Below are positions 45,609-54,341 of a stretch of 64,000 nt of DNA, one piece after another. The DNA is taken from assembly GCA_002011615.1 (NCBI GenBank), contig MTOH01000002.1:20711-84710 (forward strand). The letters are read 5' to 3'. This DNA is from Candidatus Hydrothermus pacificus (GTDB taxonomy: Bacteria > Hydrothermota > Hydrothermia > Hydrothermales > Hydrothermaceae). Positions within the stretch are counted from its first letter, which is position 1. The number at the start of each line of letters is the position of its first letter. Under the pieces are notes generated by a model. The model did not search any database. It was not told the origin of the DNA and saw nothing but the letters and a program-made list of their open reading frames with translations. The position numbers and the translations under genes were made by a program.

Positions 45609-47279
45609 TTATCTAATTAATATTTTACCTTTTATTCCTACATGATTTCTGGTTCTGTCAGCAATGAAAAGAGAGAATCTGTGTGTTCCCTTTTCAAGTT
45701 GTATTTTCCTGAAAAGTTCAATTCTTCCTTCAGAGGGATAATAAAATACCGGGACAAATTTATCATCAATATAAAATTTTATACTATTTTTGTCAATCCC
45801 GCTTTCATTATCATATATATAAAAACTTATATCAAAAGGATTTTCTGAATAAATCAGACTATCTCCACTAAAAACAGGTGGAATTGTATCCATCGCAATC
45901 TCAAATGTTCCCCCTCTAATCAGGTTTATATATTCTTTGCCCGCAAATTTTCCTTTTGAAGCCCAGTACTCTTTTGCCTGTAAATCCTTTTTAATTTTAA
46001 ATTCCTCAAATACAGAAAAATAGGGCATTATCTTTATCTTATTTTTATAAGTTTTTACATAAAAATAGAATGGGAAAGGGCTTTTATATTTTATATAAAA
46101 ATCATTTATTTTTATGGATTTTAAAGTATTTTCCGAGAACAGGACATAGTATTCTCTTTTTGTTCTTTTATCACTTTCAAAAATGAACTTTACTTTTCCT
46201 TCAAAACCTGAAGGTGGTATCCATTTAAACTCTCTATAATAACCTGCATCAAAGGGCTCTATTTCAAAACTTTTGTTTTCCAATACCGTGTAAATTTTCC
46301 TTGTCCTGTTATCGGTTCTGAATACTATACCATCAAAGGAATAAAAGGCTGATGGAATTTTTACCTTTCTTAATGCCTTTTCAGATATTCTGTTATTTAT
46401 CATGAAAACAAGAGAATCCCTGTTTCCTTTATAGTCCTCTGCAAGACTCTTTATTTTAATATCCCTGTTTACATTTAGGGGTTTGTAAACAGGATGAATC
46501 CAGCTTCTTGAATAGGAATTTTCATCCCTGTAATAGAGATTTATAGCTTTTTTTTGAAGAGGAATTATTATGCTGTCCATCTTAATGGAGAATATAAGAC
46601 TGTCCTCTTTAAAAATTTTGAGTGAATACGGAGCCACGGTATTTTCCTCATTCTGTCTGTCAAAGCATTTGACCCATATTAAAAATTCCCCCTTTGCATA
46701 GACCTCTTTTATATCTCTGGTTATTAATAAAGGAAAGTGAGAGGAGTTTATAACACTTTTACCGAGCGGAATTAGAAGAACTTTTTCTATTAAAGGTTTA
46801 ATTGTGTCATTGACATCTATGAATTTCAAAGGATTTAATGCAATATCCATTCCCTTTCTTATTTCAAAATGGAGATGTGGAATTCTTGTCCCTGAATGTC
46901 CGGTATAACCTGCTATGTTCTGCGGTTTAATTTTTATTCCTCTTTTAAACCAGAGGTCAATCTCATTTGATTTTTCTTTTTTTAATTTCTCAAAAACAAT
47001 TGAGTCAATAAAATTGTTGAATCTCTGGAGATGTGCGAGCACATAAATAAATCCGTTCTTATCCTTCACATAGAGCACCTTTCCATAGCCTGTGAAATTA
47101 ACCTTTACTCTTGCAATTTCTGTCTCAAATGGGAAGAAAAGGGGTGTTCCGTCTTTTTTAGAGGTTGAAAAATCAACCCCCAGGTGATACCTTCCACTTC
47201 TATTTTCTCCAAATGTTGAAGCAATGGGATTTTTAAACAAGGGCAGAAAAAGGATTAATGAAAAAAATAAGTTTATCAA
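45609..47279 (-). CDS. secreted M23-family peptidase/LytM-like protein
   Basis: 556 residues with a signal (INLFFSLILFLPLF). The N-terminal M23 domain holds zinc ligands H32 and D36 (YHLGVDFS) and the HLH at about 135-137 (RIPHLHFEI), plus the auxiliary His near 83 (LAHLQ), so it looks active against peptidoglycan or a related peptide. The long C-terminal part (about 160-556) is beta-rich with Ig-like strands and no recognised family. It follows the lamin-tail/CTD gene by one base. Confidence 0.85.
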   Translation of the reverse strand: MINLFFSLILFLPLFKNPIASTFGENRSGRYHLGVDFSTSKKDGTPLFFPFETEIARVKVNFTGYGKVLYVKDKNGFIYVLAHLQRFNNFIDSIVFEKLKKEKSNEIDLWFKRGIKIKPQNIAGYTGHSGTRIPHLHFEIRKGMDIALNPLKFIDVNDTIKPLIEKVLLIPLGKSVINSSHFPLLITRDIKEVYAKGEFLIWVKCFDRQNEENTVAPYSLKIFKEDSLIFSIKMDSIIIPLQKKAINLYYRDENSYSRSWIHPVYKPLNVNRDIKIKSLAEDYKGNRDSLVFMINNRISEKALRKVKIPSAFYSFDGIVFRTDNRTRKIYTVLENKSFEIEPFDAGYYREFKWIPPSGFEGKVKFIFESDKRTKREYYVLFSENTLKSIKINDFYIKYKSPFPFYFYVKTYKNKIKIMPYFSVFEEFKIKKDLQAKEYWASKGKFAGKEYINLIRGGTFEIAMDTIPPVFSGDSLIYSENPFDISFYIYDNESGIDKNSIKFYIDDKFVPVFYYPSEGRIELFRKIQLEKGTHRFSLFIADRTRNHVGIKGKILIR

Positions 47280-47280
47280 T

Positions 47281-48210
47281 TTATTTTATAAAAATAACCC
47301 TGGCTTTGCTTTTATTTTTCTTTAAAATATAAATACCCTTTAGGGGCAATTCTATTTTTCTTCCCATAATATCAAAAATTTCATATTCTTTTAAAGTTTT
47401 AACTGAATTCTGAAAGGTCATTATCCTTATGCTGCTCTTTCTGTCAAATTTTTTGCTTTCTTTTACTTCAAGGGGAATTAGATAAAAATCTATCCCTGTC
47501 ACAACACTGTCAGGATACACCTGGACAGGTTCCAGATAACACTGAGAATTGTATCCTTCTTTTGAAGCACATACCGTATACATGTCAATCCCAAGCCCGT
47601 AAACAATATAGTATCCTGTGCTATCTGTATGGACGATGTTTTCTCCGAACCCGTTCAAACCTTCTGCATGAACATCGGCTCCTGCAAGTGGTGTTGAATC
47701 CTGTGAAGAGTATACATGCCCTGAAATCCATCCATAGTCGTCATTTGGTTGTCCCGGGGTTGATGTGGAATCTATGTAAAAGTTCAAAAGCACAATCTGG
47801 TTTTGATTTACAGTGTCCAGTACTATATCAAAGAAATTTGAAGCTGAAAAATAGGGTGGAGGAGTTTTTGCGGTATTCCATGAAAAAGAAGATGTATCAG
47901 AATAATATAAAGTATAAAGTTCGTTATTCAGAGAATCCAGCAGCTTAATTGAATCTTCAATGTCATTAAATATTAAGTTACCTGTTATCTCATTTTCTCC
48001 CACAAACATCACACTATCTGTTGTATGTATATTTACAATCGCTGTGTCCTGCGAAGATATAATCTTAATTCCGTATATATCATAGTTCTGTGCCAGTACC
48101 CTGATTTCAAGCCATTCAACAGTATCACCTGGCGACACCTGAACCTCATTTATCACAACATCCGCTGGTAATTGAGTGAGCAGTATAAAGTTCAAAATTA
48201 ATTTTACCAT
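47281..48210 (-). CDS. secreted lamin-tail/carboxypeptidase-regulatory-like protein with short sorting domain
   Basis: 309 residues. A signal (LILNFILLTQLPA) is followed by a lamin-tail-like domain (VVINEVQVSPGDTVEWLEIR, about 18-150) and a carboxypeptidase-regulatory-like beta-sandwich (GWISGHVYSSQDSTPLAGADVHAEG ... YTVCASKEGYNSQ, about 165-250). The last 35 residues are a shortened CTD (YEIFDIMGRKIELPLKGIYIL, basic tail). No catalytic residues. It has a good ribosome-binding site (GGAGG) and its own promoter. Confidence 0.78.
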   Translation of the reverse strand: MVKLILNFILLTQLPADVVINEVQVSPGDTVEWLEIRVLAQNYDIYGIKIISSQDTAIVNIHTTDSVMFVGENEITGNLIFNDIEDSIKLLDSLNNELYTLYYSDTSSFSWNTAKTPPPYFSASNFFDIVLDTVNQNQIVLLNFYIDSTSTPGQPNDDYGWISGHVYSSQDSTPLAGADVHAEGLNGFGENIVHTDSTGYYIVYGLGIDMYTVCASKEGYNSQCYLEPVQVYPDSVVTGIDFYLIPLEVKESKKFDRKSSIRIMTFQNSVKTLKEYEIFDIMGRKIELPLKGIYILKKNKSKARVIFIK

Positions 48211-48234
48211 TTTATTTCCTCCAGATTTGCTTAA

Positions 48235-48264
48235 ATTATATTCTAATTATGAAACTAAATTCAA
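48235..48264 (-). promoter_or_regulatory. putative promoter of the 48210 gene
   Basis: Minus strand TTGAAT (48259-48264), 18-bp spacer, TATAAT (48235-48240). Leader with GGAGG before ATG 48210. Its -35 overlaps the -35 of the divergent promoter on the plus strand. Confidence 0.6.
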
Positions 48265-48289
48265 CTACAAAAGAGGAATGCTTTATAAT
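48260..48289 (+). promoter_or_regulatory. putative leaderless promoter of the 48296 gene
   Basis: TTCAAC (48260-48265), 18-bp spacer, TATAAT (48284-48289), then six bases and ATG 48296. The -35 is weak, but the -10 and spacing match the leaderless set. It supports 48296 over the in-frame ATG at 48278, which lies upstream of the -10. Confidence 0.5.
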
Positions 48290-48295
48290 TTAAAA

Positions 48296-49093
48296 ATGAT
48301 TTCAATCTTTGCGATTACCTATTTCCCACCTCTTATTTTACTTATAGCACTTGCTTTTTTATACTTAATCCAGAAATTTACTGAAAGGGGATTAATTTTA
48401 AGGATTATCTCTGGTTTTCTTATGGTTTTACTTTCTTTTTATACGGGATGTTTTATAAGTCAGATGCTTTCTTGTCCATATGGAGCCGTTGCAACGGGTA
48501 TTTTTCTCGGAAAAATTATCTCTTTTATCGCAATCCTTATAAAGGGAACAGGAATACTCTTTGATTACTTCAAACTCCAGAATTCTCTTAATTATTATTT
48601 TAAAAAAGAAAAAATTTTAACTTCTTTAAATAATTATGTATCAATAAAAAAACTTGCAGAAAATTATCTGATAATGGGCGAATACGATAAGGCTAAAAAA
48701 GTGCTTGAAGATTTACTTAAAAACACAGAAGAAGGATTAATTAAAGAAAAAATAAATATGGAAATTGACAATCTTGAAGCTTTTTTAAAATCCATGCAGG
48801 CAGAAGATAAAAAAATATGTAGATTTTGCAAAAATGAAATACCTGATAACAGTCTAATATGCAATTTCTGCAGGAAAAATCAGTATCCAGTTTTGCCCCT
48901 CGATTTTTTCATTAGAAAATTTAAAATACCTTTATGGGTTTTCCTTGTTTTTCCTGTTTTTTTTCTTTTATTTCTATTCACTTTAAACCTTAACATCGCT
49001 TTTTCATGGCTTTTTGTGTGGTTCACACTCGCGTTTCTGGTTTATGACCCCTTTGAGAGTTTGAAAATACCGTCAAAAGAAAAGTTTGACTGA
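48296..49093 (+). CDS. hypothetical membrane protein with zinc ribbon
   Basis: 265 residues from ATG 48296. Two or three hydrophobic helices lie at about 1-105 (LILLIALAFLYLI; IISGFLMVLLSFYTGCF; GIFLGKIISFIAILI). A soluble helical stretch resembling one TPR pair follows (ENYLIMGEYDKAKKVLEDLL), then a four-Cys zinc ribbon (CRFCKNEIPDNSLICNFCRK) and two more membrane helices near the C-terminus. I do not recognise the family. The frame is open upstream to 48176 but that part would cross the divergent promoter. Confidence 0.6.
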   Translation: MISIFAITYFPPLILLIALAFLYLIQKFTERGLILRIISGFLMVLLSFYTGCFISQMLSCPYGAVATGIFLGKIISFIAILIKGTGILFDYFKLQNSLNYYFKKEKILTSLNNYVSIKKLAENYLIMGEYDKAKKVLEDLLKNTEEGLIKEKINMEIDNLEAFLKSMQAEDKKICRFCKNEIPDNSLICNFCRKNQYPVLPLDFFIRKFKIPLWVFLVFPVFFLLFLFTLNLNIAFSWLFVWFTLAFLVYDPFESLKIPSKEKFD

Positions 49094-49174
49094 AACAAAG
49101 TAAAATATTATATGCCAGGTCCATAATTGCAGGTTAAAGTTGAAAAATCAACAACTTCTCACATCCTTTAAATT

Positions 49175-49226
49175 AAGTCAAAAGTCAAAAGTAAAAAGTT
49201 AAAAGTAAAAAGTTAAAAGTAAGAAG
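49175..49226 (+). repeat. short tandem AT-rich repeat
   Basis: Imperfect repeats of about 7-9 bases with the theme AAAAGTYA, six or so units, all purine-rich on the plus strand. Likely slippage-generated. Confidence 0.6.
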
Positions 49227-49298
49227 ATTTTATCCGGCTTGATGAAAAGATTAATAGATAACCCTCTACCCTTGATTGAGAAATTGCCTGCCAAATTT

Positions 49299-49321
49299 TC
49301 CTCCCCCTTGATGGGGGAGGA
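49299..49321 (+). repeat. REP-like GC hairpin
   Basis: TCCTCCCCC, loop TTGAT, GGGGGAGGA: a perfect 9-bp stem in otherwise AT-rich DNA. Purine-rich G tracts continue on its 3' side. There is no T-run right after the stem, so it is a poor intrinsic terminator. It resembles dispersed intergenic repeats found in many genomes. Confidence 0.55.
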
Positions 49322-49515
49322 TAAAGGAGGGGGTGATAACACTCTGGTATTTACACTCCGAGGTATTAATAAAGGGCTTCTTTTTCTTCTTGATAGAAAA
49401 TTCCTCCCACCCGGGCCCTCTCCCTCCATAGGAAAGCAATTCTCTCATAAACTTTTTTATTTGATACAGAAATTAACTAATACCTCTTTCCATCTTGATG
49501 GAGGGGTAAAAGAAT

Positions 49516-49582
49516 CCTGCAGGCTCATATAAAAATTTAGCTTTTTATTTCAGCTGGATTTTTAATGAGACAACTCGCCTCT
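49516..49582 (+). repeat. shared upstream module, copy 1 (before the M28 peptidase promoter)
   Basis: Begins with CCTGCAGG (palindromic), then TCATATAAAAAT, CTTTTTATTT and GATTTTTAATGAG, ending just before the -35 at 49583. The reverse copy at 57372-57439 has the same order and nearly the same distance (67 versus 68 bases) to its promoter. Confidence 0.6.
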
Positions 49583-49612
49583 TTGAAATAACTTTATCTT
49601 TTAGGGTAAAAT
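49583..49612 (+). promoter_or_regulatory. putative leaderless promoter of the M28 peptidase gene
   Basis: TTGAAA (49583-49588), 18-bp spacer, TAAAAT (49607-49612), six bases, ATG 49619. No Shine-Dalgarno sequence. Confidence 0.62.
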
Positions 49613-49618
49613 AAGGCT

Positions 49619-51064
49619 ATGAAAAAAATAATTTTTATCTTTACAGGAATAGTTCTCTATGCAAAGAGTTATCTTGTTGTGATTGAAAATCCTGTTCCAG
49701 AGGGGATTCCTGTTATAACATCTCTCAAGGATTTTTCATTTTCTATTTTTTCTTATGAAGAACTGAATCAGTTGAAGGATAAAATAAATTATCAGATTAT
49801 TGACGAATATTCCCCGGATAATATATATTATCTTGCAAAGCAAAGATTTGCTGATAAAAAACCCGAAGGTGCCCTTATTCTTTTTAAAAAGAATGGTGAA
49901 TATATTTTAAAAGGAGCTCCTTATAATCTTGATACTAAATCTTTCTTTGTGAAAAAACTCTCTTCTGAAAAAAGATTAAAGAAAAATCCTGAAAAAACGA
50001 AAAATGGTTTAAATTTTATAAATCCCACAATTCAGGAAATTGTTTCAAAAGTTGAAAATGATAGTGTTTTGAACTTTGTCATTACACTTCAAAATTTCGT
50101 AACAAGGAATTCTTACACTCAGGGATGCACTGATGCGGCAAACTGGGCAAAAAATTATATGGAAAATCATGGTCTTGATAGTGTTTATCTCCATTCATAT
50201 CAGAGTAATTATGCTCCTAATGTTGTTGGAATAAAATGGGGACAGACAGATTCCTGTTATATTATAACCGCACATCTTGATGCAACCATAGGTAATCCCT
50301 GGTGGCCTGAGGACACAGCGCCGGGTGCTGATGACAATGGTTCAGGTTCTTCTGCTGTTCTTGAAGCAGTGAGAGTAATGGAAGGATATAACTTCCACTA
50401 TACTGTAAAATATATTTTATTTACAGGTGAAGAACAGGGGCTTGTGGGCTCAGGAGCATGGTGTAATCAGCATTCATCTGACCCGATACTCGGAGATATA
50501 AACCTTGATATGATAGGATATGTGAATTTTTATCCTGAAAGTCTTGACCTTGTTTCTGACAACCCCTCTGAATGGCTTATGGATAGTTTTGTGGTTTACA
50601 CCCAGAATTATATTCCACAGCTTAAAACAAGAACAATGGTTAACCCTAATTTCTGGTACTCAGACCATTCGAGTTTCTGGGACATAGGGAAATCCGCTAT
50701 ACTCGGGATAGAGGATGTGGGTGTTCCAAACCCTTATTATCATTCAAAGGGTGATACTGTTGGGGCAGGTTTTAACAGTATTGATTTTTGCTCCGATGTT
50801 ATAAGGGCTTCTGTTGCAACTCTTTCAGGGCTTGCAAGACCTCTGGTTTCTATTAAAGAAAAACCTGTCCTGGTTGAAAGAAAAATTTTATATAAAAAGG
50901 GTATGATTTATTTTTCAGAACCTGAAAACGGATTTGTTTACAGAGTAACAGGTGAAAAAATTTTTGAGTTTAAAAAGTGCAGAATTATAGATTTAAAACC
51001 ATTTAAAAAGGGTATTTATTTTATTAAATTGAAAAACAAAAGTTGCAGGGTTCTGCTTTTTTAA
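49619..51064 (+). CDS. secreted M28-family metallopeptidase with short C-terminal sorting domain
   Basis: 481 residues: signal peptide (KKIIFIFTGIVLYAKS), a propeptide-like region (about 20-140), and an M28 aminopeptidase domain. The two-zinc site is seen as His in ITAHLDA, Asp in GADDNGSG, Glu pair in FTGEEQGL, Asp in NLDMIGY and His in YYHSKGDT. The last 45 residues (YRVTGEKIFEF ... KKGIYFIKLKNK) are a reduced CTD. Probably a surface or secreted peptidase for scavenging amino acids. It has a leaderless-type promoter and an upstream module shared with the 57330 gene. Confidence 0.9.
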   Translation: MKKIIFIFTGIVLYAKSYLVVIENPVPEGIPVITSLKDFSFSIFSYEELNQLKDKINYQIIDEYSPDNIYYLAKQRFADKKPEGALILFKKNGEYILKGAPYNLDTKSFFVKKLSSEKRLKKNPEKTKNGLNFINPTIQEIVSKVENDSVLNFVITLQNFVTRNSYTQGCTDAANWAKNYMENHGLDSVYLHSYQSNYAPNVVGIKWGQTDSCYIITAHLDATIGNPWWPEDTAPGADDNGSGSSAVLEAVRVMEGYNFHYTVKYILFTGEEQGLVGSGAWCNQHSSDPILGDINLDMIGYVNFYPESLDLVSDNPSEWLMDSFVVYTQNYIPQLKTRTMVNPNFWYSDHSSFWDIGKSAILGIEDVGVPNPYYHSKGDTVGAGFNSIDFCSDVIRASVATLSGLARPLVSIKEKPVLVERKILYKKGMIYFSEPENGFVYRVTGEKIFEFKKCRIIDLKPFKKGIYFIKLKNKSCRVLLF

Positions 51065-51070
51065 AATTTA

Positions 51071-52132
51071 ATGTCAAAAAGGTATCTCTTTCTTGACCTT
51101 TTAAAGGCTATAGCCCTTGTTGAAATGATTCACGGGCATACCCTTGATGCCCTTTTATCTCCACTTCAGAAATTATCGGATTTCTGGATTTTCTGGCAGA
51201 ATGTAAGGGGTTTTACAGCACCGCTTTTTCTTTTTGCCTCTGGCATTGCCTTTGCAATTTCAACTCTAAAAAGAAAGGAATATTTTTATATTTCAAAAAA
51301 GTTTTTAAACAGGATAAGAAGGATAATTTTTATAATAACTCTTGGCTATGTTTTACACCTTCCCTATTTTTCTCTGAGAAAAACCCTTTTTAAAAGCACG
51401 CTCAGTGATTTGAACAGTTTTTTTAATGTTGATATTCTTCAATGCATAGGGGTGAGTATCCTGATTTTACAGATTGTTTATTTTATTTCAAGGGATGAGA
51501 AAAGATTTTTAAAAATTCTGGGATTTCTATTTATAAATTTTTATTTTTTAAGTATCTATGTAAGCCAGACAGATTTAAATTTGCCCCTTTTCTTTTTTAA
51601 ATATTTCAAAAATTCTCTTTTTCCTTTAACCCCCTATGCTCTTTACCTTTTTGCAGGGTGTGTTTCGGGATATGTTTTTTTTAAGTATAATAAAAGCAGT
51701 GTCTTTATTTTAATTGGTTTAATCTCTTTAGTCATTTTTTCGATTCTTAAAATATTTTCCCTGGAATTTGAAATTCTTTTTTTCAGGATTTCTGTTTTAT
51801 CTTTTATCTCTTTTTTGCTTCTGATGTTTGAAAACAGTAAAAATAAATTTTTCAAAATCCTTCAGATTTTTGGCAAAGAATCCCTTTTTGTTTACTTTTT
51901 TCATCTGCCTTTAATCTACGGTTCCGCCTTTAATAAAGGTTTAAGATTTTATATTTCAGGAAAACTTGAATTTTACCAGGTGTATCTTATTTTTTTGACC
52001 CTTCTTTTTTCCTTTTTTGTTTTTGCCTTTGTGTGGAATTATTTAAAGGAAAATGAAAGAGATAAAGCTTATAAGATAAAATACCTGCTTTATATTTTCT
52101 TTTTAACCGCATTTGTTTTAAAACCCTATTGA
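51071..52132 (+). CDS. heparan-alpha-glucosaminide acetyltransferase-like (DUF1624) membrane protein
   Basis: 353 residues, about ten membrane helices. The N-terminus (RYLFLDLLKAIALVEMIHGH) with the conserved His, and RGFTAPLFLFASGIAFA, match the DUF1624/acyltransferase-3-like membrane acyltransferases that transfer acyl groups across the membrane to sugars. ESLFVYFFHLPLIYGS near residue 275 is also typical. Substrate unknown. It lies seven bases after the M28 gene and 11 before the transporter, likely one transcript. Confidence 0.75.
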   Translation: MSKRYLFLDLLKAIALVEMIHGHTLDALLSPLQKLSDFWIFWQNVRGFTAPLFLFASGIAFAISTLKRKEYFYISKKFLNRIRRIIFIITLGYVLHLPYFSLRKTLFKSTLSDLNSFFNVDILQCIGVSILILQIVYFISRDEKRFLKILGFLFINFYFLSIYVSQTDLNLPLFFFKYFKNSLFPLTPYALYLFAGCVSGYVFFKYNKSSVFILIGLISLVIFSILKIFSLEFEILFFRISVLSFISFLLLMFENSKNKFFKILQIFGKESLFVYFFHLPLIYGSAFNKGLRFYISGKLEFYQVYLIFLTLLFSFFVFAFVWNYLKENERDKAYKIKYLLYIFFLTAFVLKPY

Positions 52133-52143
52133 TTTAGGAGTAT

Positions 52144-53031
52144 ATGAAGGAAAAAACTTTTAAATACGATGCAATTCTCCTTCTTGCCTCCTGTATATGG
52201 GGATTTGCCTTTGTGGCTCAGAAAGCAGGAATGGAGCATATAGGGCCTTTTCTTTTCAATAGTATTCGTTTTGCCCTTGGTTCTTTTGTTCTTATTCCCT
52301 TTATTTTATATTTGAGAAAACCCTTTTTAAAAAGGAAAAGTATTTTTAAAAACAGGAAGTTTGTTTTTCCGGGAATTATTGCGGGTTTGCTTGTGTTCGG
52401 TGGTGCATCCCTGCAGCAGATAGGGATAGTCTATACAACAGCGGGAAAGGCAGGTTTTATAACAGGTCTTTATGTCATAATAGTTCCTATTATGGGACTT
52501 ATCTGGAAAGAAAAAACACATCCTTTAACCTGGGTGGGTTCATTTCTTGCAATTCTCGGTCTGTACTTTTTAAGTGTAAGGGGTGATTTCAGTGTAAATA
52601 AGGGTGATTTTATTGTTCTTCTTGGTGCCTTTGTATGGGCAGGACATGTTCATTTTATAGGAAAGTTTTCTCCTCTGATGAATCCCTTTGAACTTTCCTT
52701 TTTACAGTTTGCAACCTGTTCTGTTTTAAGTCTTCTTTTTTCTTTATTTTTTGAGCAAATTTATCTTAAAAATATACTCAGTGCATCAATTCCCATCCTG
52801 TATGCAGGTGTCCTTTCAGTGGGGGTTGCCTATACCTTGCAGGTTCTCGGTCAGCAGAAAACCCATCCCTCCCATGCAGCAATCATTCTCAGCCTTGAGG
52901 GTGTTTTTGCGGTTCTTGGAGGAACGGTTGTGCTTGGAGAAATTTTATCCTTAAGAGAAATTTCAGGATGTGTGCTTATGCTTGGGGGTATGATAATCTC
53001 CCAGATTTCTTATGTAAAACCAGAAAAGTAA
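52144..53031 (+). CDS. EamA/DMT-superfamily transporter
   Basis: 295 residues with ten hydrophobic helices in two EamA repeats (about 9-140 and 150-290). Family marks: ASCIWGFAFVAQKAGMEHIGP at the start of repeat one, WKEKTHPLTWVGSFLAILGLYFLS at its end, and ILSLEGVFAVLGGTVVLGEILS at the end of repeat two. Probably exports or imports a small metabolite; substrate cannot be read from sequence. It ends nine bases from the convergent phosphorylase gene. Confidence 0.88.
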   Translation: MKEKTFKYDAILLLASCIWGFAFVAQKAGMEHIGPFLFNSIRFALGSFVLIPFILYLRKPFLKRKSIFKNRKFVFPGIIAGLLVFGGASLQQIGIVYTTAGKAGFITGLYVIIVPIMGLIWKEKTHPLTWVGSFLAILGLYFLSVRGDFSVNKGDFIVLLGAFVWAGHVHFIGKFSPLMNPFELSFLQFATCSVLSLLFSLFFEQIYLKNILSASIPILYAGVLSVGVAYTLQVLGQQKTHPSHAAIILSLEGVFAVLGGTVVLGEILSLREISGCVLMLGGMIISQISYVKPEK

Positions 53032-53039
53032 AGAATTTC

Positions 53040-54341
53040 TTATTTAATTATCCCGAGAATAAGTTTTCTTTTTTTAAATTTTTTACCTATTTTAAAAGAC
53101 TCCTTTGCAAGTTCATACGCCTTTTCAAGCCTTTTTCTATCCTCTGTCTGAATTTTTAAAACTATATCTCCCTTTTTAACCTTTTCTCCTTGTTTTTTAT
53201 AAATTACAACTCCTGCGAGGGGCAGTATTTTATCCTCTTTTTTAAATCTTCCTGCACCCAGTTCCCTTGCACATAAACCTATTTTATATGCATCAATTTC
53301 CTCAACATATCCTTCTTTATCGGCTTTAATATATTTATAATAAGGTGCTTCTTTTAAAACTTCAGGATTTTCAAATATTTTAATATCCCCACCGTGTGCC
53401 TTTACCATTTCCTTTAATTTTAAAATTCCCTTGCCCTCTCTCCATACCTTTTCCATCATAACCATACCTTCATCAATTCCTTTTACCTTTTTACCGAGAT
53501 AAAGCATATATGCTCCGAGAGTAAAAGTTAACTCTTTCAAGTCCTTTATCTCTTCCCCTTCAAGAAATTTAATGCACTCGTAAATTTCAAGGGAGTTTCC
53601 AGCATATCTGCCAAGAGGGGTATTCATATCGGTTAAAAGGGCAATTGTTTTAACACCGTATTTTTTTCCTACCCACACCATTTCCTCTGCGAGATTTTCC
53701 GCATCCTTCTTTTTCTTCATAAAAGCACCCTTTCCTGTTTTTACATCAAGCACAAGACCTTCTATTCCTTCAGCAAGTTTTTTACTCATTATGGATGCTG
53801 TTATCAATGGAATGCTCTCAACGGTTCCTGTGGCATCCCTTAAAGAATAAAAAATCTTATCAGCGGGTGCAATTTCATCTGTCTGGGAAATTATACTGCA
53901 TCCTGTTTTTTTAATTATATTCTTCCATTTTTTAATACTTAAATCTGCCTTATATCCTGGTATTGATTCAAGTTTATCAATTGTTCCACCAGTGTGCCCC
54001 AGAGCCCTTCCTGCAATCATGGGAACTTTAACACCGAGAGAAGCAACAATTGGAACCAGGATTATGGATATCTTATCACCAACTCCGCCTGTAGAGTGTT
54101 TGTCTATTTTGGGCCCCGAAATATCCGATAAATCTATTTTCCTTCCTGTTTCTATCATCCATTTTGTTAAATAAAAGGTCTCCTTTTTTGAAAGTCCCTG
54201 AATAAAAAAAGCCATTAAAAGGGCTGAGATCTGGTAATCAGGAAGCCTTTTTCTAACTATTTCCTCTATGCAAAATCTTATCTCCTCTTCACTGAGGAAT
54301 TTACCGTCCCTTTTCTTTTCAATTATTTTTATTATTTCCAG
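53040..54341 (-). CDS. pyrimidine-nucleoside phosphorylase
   Basis: Splits thymidine/uridine with phosphate. KHSTGGVGDKIS, IAGRALGHTGGT and KLESIPGYKAD form the phosphate and nucleoside site; a C-terminal alpha/beta domain follows (YKKQGEKVKKGDIVLKIQT). I start it at the CTG at 54341, giving 433 residues (a usual family length) beginning EIIKIIEKKRDGK after Met. The nearest upstream ATG (54398) would add 19 residues that are just the neighbouring repeat read in another frame. The gene overlaps the lipoprotein's 3' end and is likely translated by coupling. No clear ribosome-binding site. Confidence 0.88.
   Translation of the reverse strand: MEIIKIIEKKRDGKFLSEEEIRFCIEEIVRKRLPDYQISALLMAFFIQGLSKKETFYLTKWMIETGRKIDLSDISGPKIDKHSTGGVGDKISIILVPIVASLGVKVPMIAGRALGHTGGTIDKLESIPGYKADLSIKKWKNIIKKTGCSIISQTDEIAPADKIFYSLRDATGTVESIPLITASIMSKKLAEGIEGLVLDVKTGKGAFMKKKKDAENLAEEMVWVGKKYGVKTIALLTDMNTPLGRYAGNSLEIYECIKFLEGEEIKDLKELTFTLGAYMLYLGKKVKGIDEGMVMMEKVWREGKGILKLKEMVKAHGGDIKIFENPEVLKEAPYYKYIKADKEGYVEEIDAYKIGLCARELGAGRFKKEDKILPLAGVVIYKKQGEKVKKGDIVLKIQTEDRKRLEKAYELAKESFKIGKKFKKRKLILGIIK

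Larger units (their letters stand above)
49094..49582 (+). other. 489-bp non-coding region with repeats
   Basis: The largest gene-free stretch. It holds an AAAAGTYA-type tandem tract (49175-49226), a perfect hairpin (49299-49321) in G/C-run-rich sequence to about 49435, and a ~68-bp module shared with the region upstream of 57330. Open frames of 60-97 codons cross it on both strands but follow the repeats and have no family look. A promoter follows at 49583. Confidence 0.7.

Noticed and set aside
48176-48295. N-terminal extension of the zinc-ribbon membrane protein
   Set aside because: Would cross the divergent gene's start and both promoters; the -10 at 48284 supports ATG 48296.
49199-49532. 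Open frames of 60-97 codons in the 49094-49618 gap
   Set aside because: They run across the hairpin and G/C-run repeats, overlap on both strands, and lack ribosome-binding sites or family-like motifs.
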